A stretch of 64,000 nucleotides of DNA, taken from contig CAYVBK010000003.1 of assembly GCA_964449465.1 (NCBI GenBank), positions 1 through 64,000 of the forward strand, read 5' to 3'. The notes under the pieces were generated by a model. It was given only the letters and a program-made list of their open reading frames with translations. It was not told where the DNA came from and searched no databases. Positions 34,178 to 42,251 of this stretch are shown here, in pieces. Origin of the DNA: CAYRXM01 sp964449465 (GTDB lineage Bacteria > Chloroflexota > Anaerolineae > JAFGEY01). Numbering within the stretch: position 1 is the first letter of the stretch; each line of letters opens with the position of its first letter. Made by a program: the position numbers and the translations under genes.

Positions 34178-35104
34178 GTGCATCTGGGCATCAAGATCGG
34201 GCCGGGCAATGGCCATACGCCATCCGAATGGCAACTCAAACTGGATAACGACCTGAACATCCGGCACACCGAGGTCTATTTTGATCTGGAACGATGGAAT
34301 GAATACCCCTCGATGTTTGCCTGGCTGCAACAGCATGGCATCCAGTCACGGCTGCACGCTTCTAGCCTGCTGCCCGACGGCATTGTGCCAACCCTGGCCA
34401 CATCGCACCAACAGGTCCGCCAGGCCTCGGCCGACCTGTTGCGCCGCACCCTCGACACGGCGGCCAACGTGGGTGCCGAGGCAGTGGTCTTTCACCCCGG
34501 CTCGTATCGCGTGCAGCAACGGGTGAACGGCCGCAACACCATGTGGGCCGACGACACCCTGCCTGCATGGGGCAATGCGCTGCTGCATCAAGAAATGGCC
34601 GACCTGAGCAACTATGCCGACCGGTGCGGCGCGATCCTGCTGGCCGAAAACCTGCCCCTGCGCGATCTGGTCTGCCGGTCGCCCGAGTGTGCAGAAACCA
34701 TCGAGCCGGGCTTTGTGTCCAGATCGGTGCTGCGCGAGTTGGCCCGGTCAGGCATCAGCCTGTGCCTGGATGTCGGTCACCTGGTCGCCGAGATCATGGC
34801 CGACGGCCATGCCGAAACAGGCTGGGCGCAGGTTTTGCAGGCCACCGCCGAACTGTCACCCTACGCGCGCCACCTGCACCTGTCAACGGTGAGGCCGCCT
34901 TTTAACGGCATAGACAGCCACAATGGGTTTCTGGACGAGGACGCCATGTGCAGAGCACGGCCCACTCACGCCGAACTGCTGACCTGGCTGCGGCTGTTTC
35001 CTCAACCCGGTCTGTGGCTGATCCCCGAACCGGACGGGGATGCCTATGTCCATCTGGAAAATCATCGCGCTTTGCGCACCCTGATCGGAGAACAAATCGC
35101 TTGA
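34178..35104 (+). CDS. TIM-barrel sugar phosphate isomerase/epimerase-like protein
   Basis: A 308-residue xylose-isomerase-like (AP endonuclease 2 superfamily) TIM barrel. Likely metal ligands are Glu in LLAENLPL, Asp and His in LDVGHLVAE, and further His in RHLHLST. GTG at 34178 follows GAGGAGA by seven bases. The stop overlaps the next gene, a WecA/MraY-like transferase (TTGA), so the two are coupled. Inferred: it may modify the sugar of a cell-envelope precursor; no substrate can be named. Confidence 0.8.
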   Translation: MHLGIKIGPGNGHTPSEWQLKLDNDLNIRHTEVYFDLERWNEYPSMFAWLQQHGIQSRLHASSLLPDGIVPTLATSHQQVRQASADLLRRTLDTAANVGAEAVVFHPGSYRVQQRVNGRNTMWADDTLPAWGNALLHQEMADLSNYADRCGAILLAENLPLRDLVCRSPECAETIEPGFVSRSVLRELARSGISLCLDVGHLVAEIMADGHAETGWAQVLQATAELSPYARHLHLSTVRPPFNGIDSHNGFLDEDAMCRARPTHAELLTWLRLFPQPGLWLIPEPDGDAYVHLENHRALRTLIGEQIA

Positions 35105-36135
35105 TTGCCTACCTGGTTATCCTGGCGGTCTCCATCGGCCTGACCCTGGCCCTGGCCCCACTGAGCATCTGGTTGAGCCATCGGCTGGGCATTGTAGCCC
35201 GGCCGGGTGGACGAAGGCAGCACCAGGGCAACATTCCAAAACTGGGCGGCCTGATCGTCGCCGGCGGCTTTATCGGCGCAGCCCTGGTCTCGCTGGCCGT
35301 GCGCCGCTGGCTGCCGCCCTCGCCCGAAGGCGCAGACCCCAAAGAGATGACCCGATTTATCGCCATCCTCATCGGCACAGGGCTGATCGCCGTGTTTGGC
35401 CTGTTCGACGACCGCTATGAATTGGGGGCCAAACCGCAATATCTGGCCCAACTGGCGGTTTCGATCATTGCCATTCTCGGCCTGGTGTTCATCGAACGGG
35501 TAATGAACCCCTTTACCGACCGGATCACGGTCTTTCCGTGGCCTGTGGTGTGGAGTCTGACCCTGGTCTGGTTGATGGGCATGATGAACACGGTCAATTT
35601 TTTAGACGGGCTGGATGGGCTGGTCGCCGGCGTATCGGCCATCGCCTCAACGGTGCTGTTTGTCCACATGATCCGCGTGGGGCAATATGGGCCGGCGCTG
35701 CTGCCACTGGCCCTGCTGGGAGTGTTGCTGGGACTGCTGCCTTTTAACTTTAACCCGGCACGCATTTTTTTGGGCAGCGGAGCCATCACCCTGGGCTATC
35801 TGATCGGTACGCTGTCGCTGGTAGCCGGAGCGCGAGTCGCCACCGTGCTGTTGGTGATGGGCATCCCGATCATTGATGTAGCCTGGCAAATCGTCAACCG
35901 CTGGCGACATGGCCGTTCGATGAGTATGGGCGACCGCGGCCACCTGCACTTTCGCCTGTTTGACCTGGGCATGTCGCAGCGACAGGTGGTGCTGCTCTAT
36001 TGGCTCTTTTGCGCCATATTTGGCGCACTGGCTTTGCTGGTTTCTTCACGCATCTATAAACTGATCGTCCTGGTGGTCCTGGGCGCCCTGGTCTTTGCCA
36101 TGCTGGCCCGGCTCAGTCGGCCGCGTCGTTCGTAA
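35101..36135 (+). CDS. WecA/MraY family glycosyl-1-phosphate transferase
   Basis: A 344-residue integral membrane enzyme with about ten hydrophobic segments. It transfers a sugar-1-phosphate from a UDP-sugar to undecaprenyl phosphate, starting wall-linked glycan or lipid-linked polysaccharide synthesis. Catalytic Asp clusters are seen in FDDRYELG and VNFLDGLDG, and the C-terminal loop reads GDRGHLHFRL in place of HxHH. The TTG at 35101 is used because the frame upstream is the isomerase gene read in another frame and GGAG lies upstream. It overlaps the isomerase stop (TTGA). Closer to WecA than MraY on length and the HLHF motif. Confidence 0.88.
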   Translation: MIAYLVILAVSIGLTLALAPLSIWLSHRLGIVARPGGRRQHQGNIPKLGGLIVAGGFIGAALVSLAVRRWLPPSPEGADPKEMTRFIAILIGTGLIAVFGLFDDRYELGAKPQYLAQLAVSIIAILGLVFIERVMNPFTDRITVFPWPVVWSLTLVWLMGMMNTVNFLDGLDGLVAGVSAIASTVLFVHMIRVGQYGPALLPLALLGVLLGLLPFNFNPARIFLGSGAITLGYLIGTLSLVAGARVATVLLVMGIPIIDVAWQIVNRWRHGRSMSMGDRGHLHFRLFDLGMSQRQVVLLYWLFCAIFGALALLVSSRIYKLIVLVVLGALVFAMLARLSRPRRS

Positions 36136-36150
36136 AAACGGATTATCACC

Positions 36151-38028
36151 ATGTCCATTCTCACTGCTACCAACCTATCCAAATCGTTTGGCATCCAGGA
36201 TGTCTTTTGGGACATTGATGTCAGCATCGCGCACGGCGAAAAAATTGCCCTGGTGGGCGCCAACGGCGCCGGCAAAACCACCTTGTTACGCATTCTGGTG
36301 GGACTGGAACAGCCCACTACCGGCGTCGTGTCGCGCATGAAAAACATTCGCGTGGGCTATTTGCCCCAAGACGCCGAACACGAGGGCGATGAAACGCCCT
36401 GGCAGTTATGCTGCGCCGCCTTTGCCAACTTGCAGGCTATGGAGGCGCAACTAAAAGAACTGGAAGCCTCGCTCGGCAGCCCCGATGATGGAACGGAGCG
36501 AATGGAGAAATACGGTCGGCTGCTGTCGGCCTTTGAGCATGCCGGCGGATATGAATTTCACGTTGCCATAGACACCGTCCTCAGCGGGCTGGGCATTGAC
36601 GAGACTCACCGTCACCGCCCCATGTCTCAACTCAGCGGCGGGCAACGCACCCGGGTCATGTTGGCCCGCCTCTTGCTCGAAAAGCCCAACATTTTGGTGC
36701 TAGACGAACCCACCAACCATTTGGACATCGAGGCCATTGAATGGCTGGAAAAATACCTGCAAGAATGGCCCGAGGCAGTGCTAACCGTCTCGCATGACCG
36801 TTACTTTATGGATCATGTCGTCCAAAAAATCTGGGAACTGGAACTCGGCACCCTGGAAACCTATCCCGGTAACTATAGCAAATACGTCCAGCTTTGCCAG
36901 GAGCGCATGACTCGCCGTGCCACCGAATGGCAGGAACAACAAGAATACATCGCCAAAGAAGAAGCCTTTATCCGCCGTTATATGGCCGGACAGCGCACCC
37001 GCGAAGCGCAGGGCCGCCTCAAGCGGCTGGAGCGGCTGGAGCGACTGGACCGGCCGCGTCAGAGCAAAACCATCCACCTGCGGCTGGACGGCAGCGAGCG
37101 CAGCGGCGAGTTGGTACTGCGCACGCACAACCTGGTCATCGGCTATAACACCCCCCTGGTGCGCCTCCCCGACCTGGAACTACGCCGCCTGACCCGCGCC
37201 GCCCTGCTGGGGCCGAACGGCGCGGGCAAAACCACGCTGCTGAAAACCATTTTGGGACAACTGCCGCCCTTTTCGGGCCAGGTAGAACTGGGCGCCAGCC
37301 TGCGCATCGGCTACATGTCGCAGATCCAAGAAGAACTGGATGATCGCCTGACCGTGATAGAGCAAGTGACCCGCGCCAAAGACCTATTGCCCGGCAAGAT
37401 GCGCGATTTTCTGGCCCGCTTTTTGTTCGTTGACGATGATGTGTTCAAACGAATCGGCGATCTGAGCGGCGGCGAACGCTGCCGCGTAGTGCTGGCCCAA
37501 CTAACCCTGTCCGAAGCCAACCTGCTCGTCCTCGACGAACCAACCAATCAACTGGACATTGCCTCTCAGGAAATTCTAGAAGCCGTCCTGCGCGACTTTG
37601 TCGGCACCATCTTGATGGTGTCGCATGACCGCTACCTGATTGATGCCCTGGCCACCCAAATCTGGCAAATCGAACAAGGTAGCCTGCGCGTCTACAAGAG
37701 CGGCTATCAAGACTATGTGGCGCAGCGGCAAAAAGAGCAGACTGCACGTCGTGAGCAAAACCGCCAGGCCGAAGAGCCAGGTCGCCGCCGCCCGCCGCCA
37801 ACCAGACCCAAGACCGAACCGCAGCCTGGTCGTCGCCTGGTAGAGATAGAAGAAAACATTGCCACCCTGGAACAGCAAATCGGCCAAATGGAACATGCAT
37901 TGGTCGAAGCCAGTCAAATGCAACAGCTTGACAGAGTACATACTCTTGGGGTAGAATACCATCAGGCTCGTGAGCAACTGGACAAGTTGATCGCCGAATG
38001 GGAACAACTGAGCGAGGCGATGGCATGA
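36151..38028 (+). CDS. ABC-F family ATPase
   Basis: A 625-residue soluble protein with two ATP-binding cassettes in tandem. The first has GANGAGKTTLL and LSGGQRTRVMLARLLLE with LVLDEPTNHLD; the second has GPNGAGKTTLL and LSGGERCRVVLA with LVLDEPTNQLD. A linker of about 80 residues (about 235-320) joins them and the C-terminus forms a Pro/Arg-rich stretch and a coiled coil. Known: ABC-F proteins act at the ribosome, giving antibiotic resistance or aiding translation. It follows the transferase by 15 bases and overlaps coaE by ATGA. Subfamily (Uup, EttA, YbiT or resistance type) is not settled. Confidence 0.93.
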   Translation: MSILTATNLSKSFGIQDVFWDIDVSIAHGEKIALVGANGAGKTTLLRILVGLEQPTTGVVSRMKNIRVGYLPQDAEHEGDETPWQLCCAAFANLQAMEAQLKELEASLGSPDDGTERMEKYGRLLSAFEHAGGYEFHVAIDTVLSGLGIDETHRHRPMSQLSGGQRTRVMLARLLLEKPNILVLDEPTNHLDIEAIEWLEKYLQEWPEAVLTVSHDRYFMDHVVQKIWELELGTLETYPGNYSKYVQLCQERMTRRATEWQEQQEYIAKEEAFIRRYMAGQRTREAQGRLKRLERLERLDRPRQSKTIHLRLDGSERSGELVLRTHNLVIGYNTPLVRLPDLELRRLTRAALLGPNGAGKTTLLKTILGQLPPFSGQVELGASLRIGYMSQIQEELDDRLTVIEQVTRAKDLLPGKMRDFLARFLFVDDDVFKRIGDLSGGERCRVVLAQLTLSEANLLVLDEPTNQLDIASQEILEAVLRDFVGTILMVSHDRYLIDALATQIWQIEQGSLRVYKSGYQDYVAQRQKEQTARREQNRQAEEPGRRRPPPTRPKTEPQPGRRLVEIEENIATLEQQIGQMEHALVEASQMQQLDRVHTLGVEYHQAREQLDKLIAEWEQLSEAMA

Positions 38029-38657
38029 GCGAACCGACGCTCCGCCCCTATATCATCGGGCTGACCGGCAACATTGCCGCCGGCAAAAGCACCATCGCCC
38101 ATATGCTGGTCGAACTGGGCGCCGAGCATATTGATGCAGACCGGTTGACCCACGAATTGATGCAAGCCGGCAGCGGCGTCTGGGAGCAGGTCGTCGCCAC
38201 GTTTGGCCGTGAGGTGCTGACCACCGACGGACAAATTGACCGGCGCCGGTTGGGCCAAATTGTCTTTGCCAACCCCAAGGCTCTGGCCCAACTGGAGGCC
38301 ATCATCCACCCTCAGGTGATCCGGGACATCCGCCGCCGCATCGAATGTTCCTCGTCACCGGTGGTCGTCGTCGAAGCGATCAAGTTGATCGAAAGCGGCA
38401 TCGCCCGTCAAATGTGCCACACACTTTGGGTGGTGACAGCCGCGCGAGCAACACGAATCCGCCGTCTGATCGAACAACGAGGTCTGAGCGAGAACGAAGC
38501 CGCATCGAGGGTAGATATGCAGTCGGCCCAAGAAACCAAAATCGCTCAGGCCGATCTAGTCATTGACAATGACCTGGACCAGGATGCCGCACGCTCGCAG
38601 ATCAGGCAGGCCTGGATACAGGCGGGTCTCCCCCTCGATCCGCCCATCTCTTTGTGA
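38025..38657 (+). CDS. coaE: Dephospho-CoA kinase
   Basis: A 210-residue P-loop kinase that makes CoA from dephospho-CoA in the last step of CoA synthesis. Walker A is GLTGNIAAGKST. The family segment DADRLTHELM follows and the lid region RRLIEQRGLSENEA is present. ATG at 38025 overlaps the ABC-F stop (ATGA). The N-terminal extension possible at 37998 has no ribosome site and was dropped. It lies 12 bases before the double acetyltransferase gene. Confidence 0.95.
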   Translation: MSEPTLRPYIIGLTGNIAAGKSTIAHMLVELGAEHIDADRLTHELMQAGSGVWEQVVATFGREVLTTDGQIDRRRLGQIVFANPKALAQLEAIIHPQVIRDIRRRIECSSSPVVVVEAIKLIESGIARQMCHTLWVVTAARATRIRRLIEQRGLSENEAASRVDMQSAQETKIAQADLVIDNDLDQDAARSQIRQAWIQAGLPLDPPISL

Positions 38658-38669
38658 AAGGAAACCGCC

Positions 38670-39875
38670 ATGGAGCTGATCATTCGACAAGGCACAGTTC
38701 AAGATGCGCCAGGCATCGTCCAGTTGATCAATTCGGTGATCGAAGAAGGAAACCTGATCTCGATCTATCCGCCGTTGACCATTGCACAAGAAGAAGAATC
38801 CATTCAAGAACTGGGGCAGCGCGGTGCGGTGCTGCTGGCCGAAATGGATCACATGGTGGTGGGACTGCAAATCATTGAGCCATTTGCCCGTCACACCCAG
38901 GCGATGGATCACATCGCTTTGTCCAGCACTTTTGTTTACCGCAACTTTCGCAAGCGCGGTATCGGGCGACAACTGATGAGTGCCGCCCTCGACCTGGCCC
39001 GACAAAAGAGCTATGAAAAAATCATCACCTTTGTACGCGTGGGCAATGCGGTAGGACAGTCCTTTTATCGCAAACTGGGTTTTGTCCCCAAAATGATGCT
39101 GGAACGGCAGGTCAAGATCGGCGGCAAATACGATGATGAAATCTGGATGGACCTGTTCGTGCCGCAGCTCGAAAAACCGGTCGCAGAAGCCAAACCCGCC
39201 GTCCAGGTCGCTCCTCCGTCGGTGCAGCCGCAACCCGTCAAGCCAGAGGCGATTGAGCCTGTTGTCGCTCCGCGTCCGGCCGCAGTTGAAGCCAGGCCGC
39301 AACCTGCCGTACGCGCCGAACCCGTCGCCATGCCCACCGTGGCCCAGCCGACAGTGCCGGCACAGGCCGAGATTGACCAGCAGGTAGGCGCCGTCACCGT
39401 GCGGCGGGCCAAACGAGGCGACTTGAAAACCCTGACGGCGATTATGAAAGGCAGCATTCGCTGGCGTCCATCTCCCACCGAAGATCAGGTCTTGGAGATG
39501 CTCTATGACAAGGGCTACTGGCTGGCCATGTCGCGCAAAGGTGGCGGCGTCACCGGATGGCGGGCCGAAAACCTGGTCATGTGCATTGATGACTTTTACG
39601 TCTATCCGTCCCAGTTCTATACCCCCATCGGCGGGCCGCTGCTTGAAACCGTAGAAGAAGAAGCCAAGGCATTGACCTGCGAAGTGGCCATCGTCTTTTT
39701 AGAGCATCAAATCGCTCCCGAAGCAATAGAGTTTTTCAAATCACGGGGATACGAACAGCAAGAACTGGATCAACTTTTTACCATCTGGAAGCAGGTCGCC
39801 AGCGAGTTTATGACCGGCGGATGTTTTATGATGGTGAAAAAGCTGCGTGAAAAGCGGATCATGCGGCCGATCTAG
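38670..39875 (+). CDS. Double GNAT acetyltransferase with proline-rich linker
   Basis: A 401-residue protein with two acetyltransferase-like domains. The first, residues about 1-165, has the acetyl-CoA-binding RNFRKRGIGRQLM segment and the usual later VGQSFYRKLGFV. A Pro/Ala/Val/Gln-rich linker (about 170-240, with repeated APxxV and QPxxxP units) leads to a second GNAT-like domain (about 247-400), which lacks a clear QxxGxG/A loop and may be degenerate. The ATG follows GAAAGG. The TAG stop is at the left end of a 143-bp MITE-like element. Position after coaE may reflect use of CoA thioesters (inference). Confidence 0.82.
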   Translation: MELIIRQGTVQDAPGIVQLINSVIEEGNLISIYPPLTIAQEEESIQELGQRGAVLLAEMDHMVVGLQIIEPFARHTQAMDHIALSSTFVYRNFRKRGIGRQLMSAALDLARQKSYEKIITFVRVGNAVGQSFYRKLGFVPKMMLERQVKIGGKYDDEIWMDLFVPQLEKPVAEAKPAVQVAPPSVQPQPVKPEAIEPVVAPRPAAVEARPQPAVRAEPVAMPTVAQPTVPAQAEIDQQVGAVTVRRAKRGDLKTLTAIMKGSIRWRPSPTEDQVLEMLYDKGYWLAMSRKGGGVTGWRAENLVMCIDDFYVYPSQFYTPIGGPLLETVEEEAKALTCEVAIVFLEHQIAPEAIEFFKSRGYEQQELDQLFTIWKQVASEFMTGGCFMMVKKLREKRIMRPI

Positions 39876-40014
39876 CAGTCTGTCGGAGAGACTACTCGTT
39901 GCCCCACTTGAGGATGTCGGAATCCCGAACAAGTTCGGGGATCCCCCACTCAGTGTGCCAAAATTGCCAGGTCGCGGACTCGCCACCGCTCAGGGATCTC
40001 TGACAACCTGCTAG
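39872..40014. mobile_element. MITE-like palindromic element, copy B (143 bp)
   Basis: Ends are CTAGCAGTCTGTCGGAGAGA and, inverted, CTAGCAGGTTGTCAGAGATC. Its sequence is the reverse complement of copy C at 47571-47713 with about 90 percent identity by eye and identical length. A central mini-hairpin CCCGAACAAGTTCGGG is present. The first CTAG carries the stop of the double GNAT gene. No transposase gene is inside. Confidence 0.85.
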
Positions 40015-40033
40015 CGTTTTACACAAGCAAAAA

Positions 40034-40065
40034 CCCGCCGGACAGAACGGGTTCTGAACGGCGGG
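40034..40065 (-). terminator. Terminator-like hairpin on the minus strand
   Basis: On the minus strand CCCGCCG pairs with CGGCGGG and is followed by TTTTTGC. It could terminate minus-strand transcription from the repeat protein gene at 40348-41328. Confidence 0.6.
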
Positions 40066-40089
40066 CTATTCTTGGACAAGGATCAAGAA

Positions 40090-40281
40090 ATGACATCTAT
40101 ACGCGAATTTGTAACCAAACACCCCAAACTGGTCAGTTGGTTTGCACTGGCGCTGGGCATGGTGATCATGTTGCTCTGGTCGGCCCGCGATGTGGGACTG
40201 CTGTTCGGGCAACTGATCTCTTTGATCATTGCCACCATCCTGCTGGCCGGGCTGTGCGTGTGGATCATTGGGTGGGAATAA
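40090..40281 (+). CDS. Small two-helix membrane protein
   Basis: A 63-residue protein with no recognised family. Two hydrophobic segments (residues about 14-32 and 38-58) surround a short loop. ATG at 40090 was preferred because AAGGA lies upstream at a suitable distance. It is small enough to be spurious, but the two-helix pattern and ribosome site support it. Confidence 0.5.
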   Translation: MTSIREFVTKHPKLVSWFALALGMVIMLLWSARDVGLLFGQLISLIIATILLAGLCVWIIGWE

Positions 40282-40347
40282 ACCCCACCCCTGACACAAA
40301 GCGACACAAACTGCTCCGGTGCCTCGCCAGGTAATCTATTTTGGCGC

Positions 40348-41328
40348 CTACCACCATGGTAAAAATGCCGTGCTGGTCCTGGCCTGCAAACTCTGATACT
40401 GTGTGCTGAGATTGACAATGACTACCAGACCGGGCGGTGGACTGCCAATAGAAAACGAGTATTCGACATAACCATTGGCGTTGGTCGGCCCCAGTGAGAA
40501 ATTCTCCTGCCTGCCCCCCCCATAAACCACCTGCATGTTGAGCAGCATGTTGGGCACCCCGTGTCCATCCTGATCGCGGACATAGACATAGGCCGTTTGT
40601 ATGCCTTCCAGTTGGATAATGGCGTACTTGAGCGTCACCGTGACCTGGATTTCCTTGAGCCTGTCGCTAGAGATGGTCTGTGGAGTGGGCGTAGTCGGCA
40701 AAATGCCCAACGGCTCGCGCTGACGATGGACCGGGTCTACAAACTGCTCGACATAGATGGCACCCAGCATACCCAACTGGATGCGCTGCCCCGGCGCGTT
40801 TTCGGGATACCACTCCATCTTGGCGCGTTGAAAATACTGCACCACCCGGCCATTCGGCTCGATAATCCATTCGGTGATCGGATAGCCAAAAATGTCCAGA
40901 CCGCCATTGTTGCGATAAAAATCTAGAAACGCAAAAGCAATGGTGTGGCCCGTTTCGGGGAAATAGACCTTGTCGGGGTGAGTCGGCAGCGGAATCTCTT
41001 CGGTCGGGATCGGCGACTGGCGGTAGCCCAACTGATCTCCCAGCAACCCCAACTGCACCCGATAAGGTTCGGGATTTTCAGGGTGCTTTTCCATACGCGC
41101 CCGCTGAAAGTACTGCACCCACAGCCCATTCTCTTGAAACTCTCGGGTCAAAGGATAGCCAAAGATGGCTCGCCCGCCGTGCGCATCATAAAACTGGAGA
41201 AATTGCCCCGAGACGGTAAAGCCGGTCTCTTCAAAGTATCGCGCGTCTGCGCCTTGCGCCCAAGCCGGCAGCAGGCCGATCATCAAACCGATGAGACACA
41301 CTGCCAGAAAAAGTTTTGATTTGATCAT
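40348..41328 (-). CDS. Secreted protein with two FGYPxT/YFQRAxxE repeats
   Basis: A 326-residue secreted protein. A signal peptide (residues 1-25, ending AWAQG) is followed by two similar repeats: about 30-100 (GRAIFGYPLTREF, YFQRARME) and about 120-195 (LDIFGYPITEW, YFQRAKME). A Pro/Thr-rich spacer leads to an Ig-like C-terminal domain (about 225-326). Such repeats occur in Chloroflexota secreted proteins, but no function is assigned here. It could bind a wall polymer (inference). Its promoter is at 41374-41402. Confidence 0.75.
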   Translation of the reverse strand: MIKSKLFLAVCLIGLMIGLLPAWAQGADARYFEETGFTVSGQFLQFYDAHGGRAIFGYPLTREFQENGLWVQYFQRARMEKHPENPEPYRVQLGLLGDQLGYRQSPIPTEEIPLPTHPDKVYFPETGHTIAFAFLDFYRNNGGLDIFGYPITEWIIEPNGRVVQYFQRAKMEWYPENAPGQRIQLGMLGAIYVEQFVDPVHRQREPLGILPTTPTPQTISSDRLKEIQVTVTLKYAIIQLEGIQTAYVYVRDQDGHGVPNMLLNMQVVYGGGRQENFSLGPTNANGYVEYSFSIGSPPPGLVVIVNLSTQYQSLQARTSTAFLPWW

Positions 41329-41373
41329 AACGCAACCCTGATCATAATAACCTTGTCCACGATCTTTGGTTTT

Positions 41374-41402
41374 ATTATACTACAGTTGATGATGAGGTGC
41401 AA
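41374..41402 (-). promoter_or_regulatory. Promoter of the secreted repeat protein
   Basis: On the minus strand TTGCAC, 17 bases, TATAAT, giving a leader of about 40 bases. Confidence 0.6.
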
Positions 41403-41436
41403 TAGATCGAGTCGAACAGATATCCTTCAATTTGGA

Positions 41437-41503
41437 GGCGAGTTTGTTGGTTTCGGTAAACTCAACCTGGCAGGCTGAGCCTGTCAAAACCAACAAACTC
41501 GCC
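41437..41503. repeat. Long hairpin with 17-bp perfect stem
   Basis: GGCGAGTTTGTTGGTTT and AAACCAACAAACTCGCC are perfectly complementary. The 33-base loop contains TCGGTAAACTCAACC, similar to the loop of the shorter hairpins, and a second mini-stem CAGGCT-G-AGCCTG. Confidence 0.85.
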
Positions 41504-41510
41504 TTTATGC

Positions 41511-41571
41511 CTGGGAAAACGCTGGATTTCGATGACGTTCTACGAACGCGCTCAATCTGCATTTTTCCCAG
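41511..41571. repeat. Second hairpin of the pair
   Basis: CTGGGAAAA and TTTTTCCCAG pair around a loop holding GATTTCGATGACGTTCTACG and AACGCGCTCAATC, which also appears at 23680-23713. It follows the first hairpin by 7 bases. Confidence 0.6.
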
Positions 41572-41670
41572 AACTGAAGGACATCCGGTCGAATAGACAA
41601 CAGAAAGAACAGAGGACGACACAAATAATCCGGCTCTCTCCCTGCGCGCATACCCCCAAACCGGTTTCAT

Positions 41671-41699
41671 TTGCTTTCAAACCGAAAGTGTGTTATAAT
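41671..41699 (+). promoter_or_regulatory. Promoter of rpsO
   Basis: TTGCTT, 17 bases, TATAAT, placing the start of transcription about 76 bases before the rpsO TTG. Confidence 0.75.
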
Positions 41700-41754
41700 G
41701 CCCCTGTATTGGACGGGAAACGTTGGCACTGTGCTACATTCCACGTGTCGTTTA

Positions 41755-41769
41755 CGCCGCACAGCGGCG
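41755..41769 (+). promoter_or_regulatory. rpsO leader hairpin before the ribosome site
   Basis: CGCCGC and GCGGCG form a 6-bp stem with loop ACA, just before AGGAGG (41771-41776). Known: S15 represses its own mRNA in several bacteria by binding the leader. Autoregulation here is inferred from position only. Confidence 0.4.
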
Positions 41770-41782
41770 CAGGAGGTTTATC

Positions 41783-42052
41783 TTGCCACTCTCAAGGGAT
41801 GAAAAAGAAGCCATTATTCGCGAGTACGCCGTTCATCCTGGTGATACAGGGTCGCCCGAAGTTCAGATCGCCTTGTTGACGGCTCGGATCAATGACCTGG
41901 TGGAACATCTCAAAATCCACAAGCATGACGAACACTCTCGACGAGGTTTGATCAAGCTGGTGGGGCAAAGGCGGCGACATCAGGAGTATCTCAAACGCAA
42001 AGACCTGGATCGCTACCGTCTGGTTGTACAGCGACTAGGCCTGCGCAAATAA
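41783..42052 (+). CDS. rpsO: Ribosomal protein S15
   Basis: An 89-residue protein of the 30S subunit, the usual length for S15. The family features GSPEVQIALLTARI and HSRRGLIKLVGQRRR are clear. It starts at TTG (41783), six bases after AGGAGG; the frame extends further upstream but without family similarity. S15 organises the 16S rRNA platform. pnp follows after about 200 bases, the classical rpsO-pnp pairing. Confidence 0.97.
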   Translation: MPLSRDEKEAIIREYAVHPGDTGSPEVQIALLTARINDLVEHLKIHKHDEHSRRGLIKLVGQRRRHQEYLKRKDLDRYRLVVQRLGLRK

Positions 42053-42076
42053 GCCAAACCAGGAAATATCTTGAAT

Positions 42077-42115
42077 CAAACGAGTAGATGTGCCGGGTGC
42101 TCATCTACTCGTTTG
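42077..42115 (+). promoter_or_regulatory. rpsO-pnp intercistronic hairpin
   Basis: CAAACGAGTAGATG and CATCTACTCGTTTG form a 14-bp stem 24 bases after rpsO. No T tract follows, so it is an inefficient terminator or a processing site. Known: in Escherichia coli an RNase III site lies between rpsO and pnp and controls pnp. Confidence 0.7.
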
Positions 42116-42171
42116 GTATCTGTCTGTTATCTTTTTTTTTGTCGCGCTCCATACGCCGGGGTTTAGGAATT

Positions 42172-42209
42172 GGGGATTGCGCCCCAAGTAAACTTGAGAC
42201 GCAATCCCC
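42172..42209 (+). promoter_or_regulatory. pnp leader hairpin
   Basis: GGGGATTGCG and CGCAATCCCC form a 10-bp stem 43 bases before the pnp ATG. A possible RNase III/PNPase autoregulation site (inference). Confidence 0.6.
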
Positions 42210-42251
42210 AGTCCCTGGCCTCTGTGGAAATGGAGGCAGAAAGGTTTTTTC

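Larger units (their letters stand above)
41329..41782. other. 454-bp intergenic region upstream of rpsO
   Basis: No gene is supported. It holds the promoter of the minus-strand repeat protein, two long hairpins (41437-41503 and 41511-41571), the rpsO promoter and an rpsO leader hairpin. Confidence 0.7.

Noticed and set aside
34948..35100. N-terminal extension of the WecA/MraY-like protein
   Set aside because: The region is the isomerase gene read in another frame; hydrophobic sequence of the family begins at 35101.
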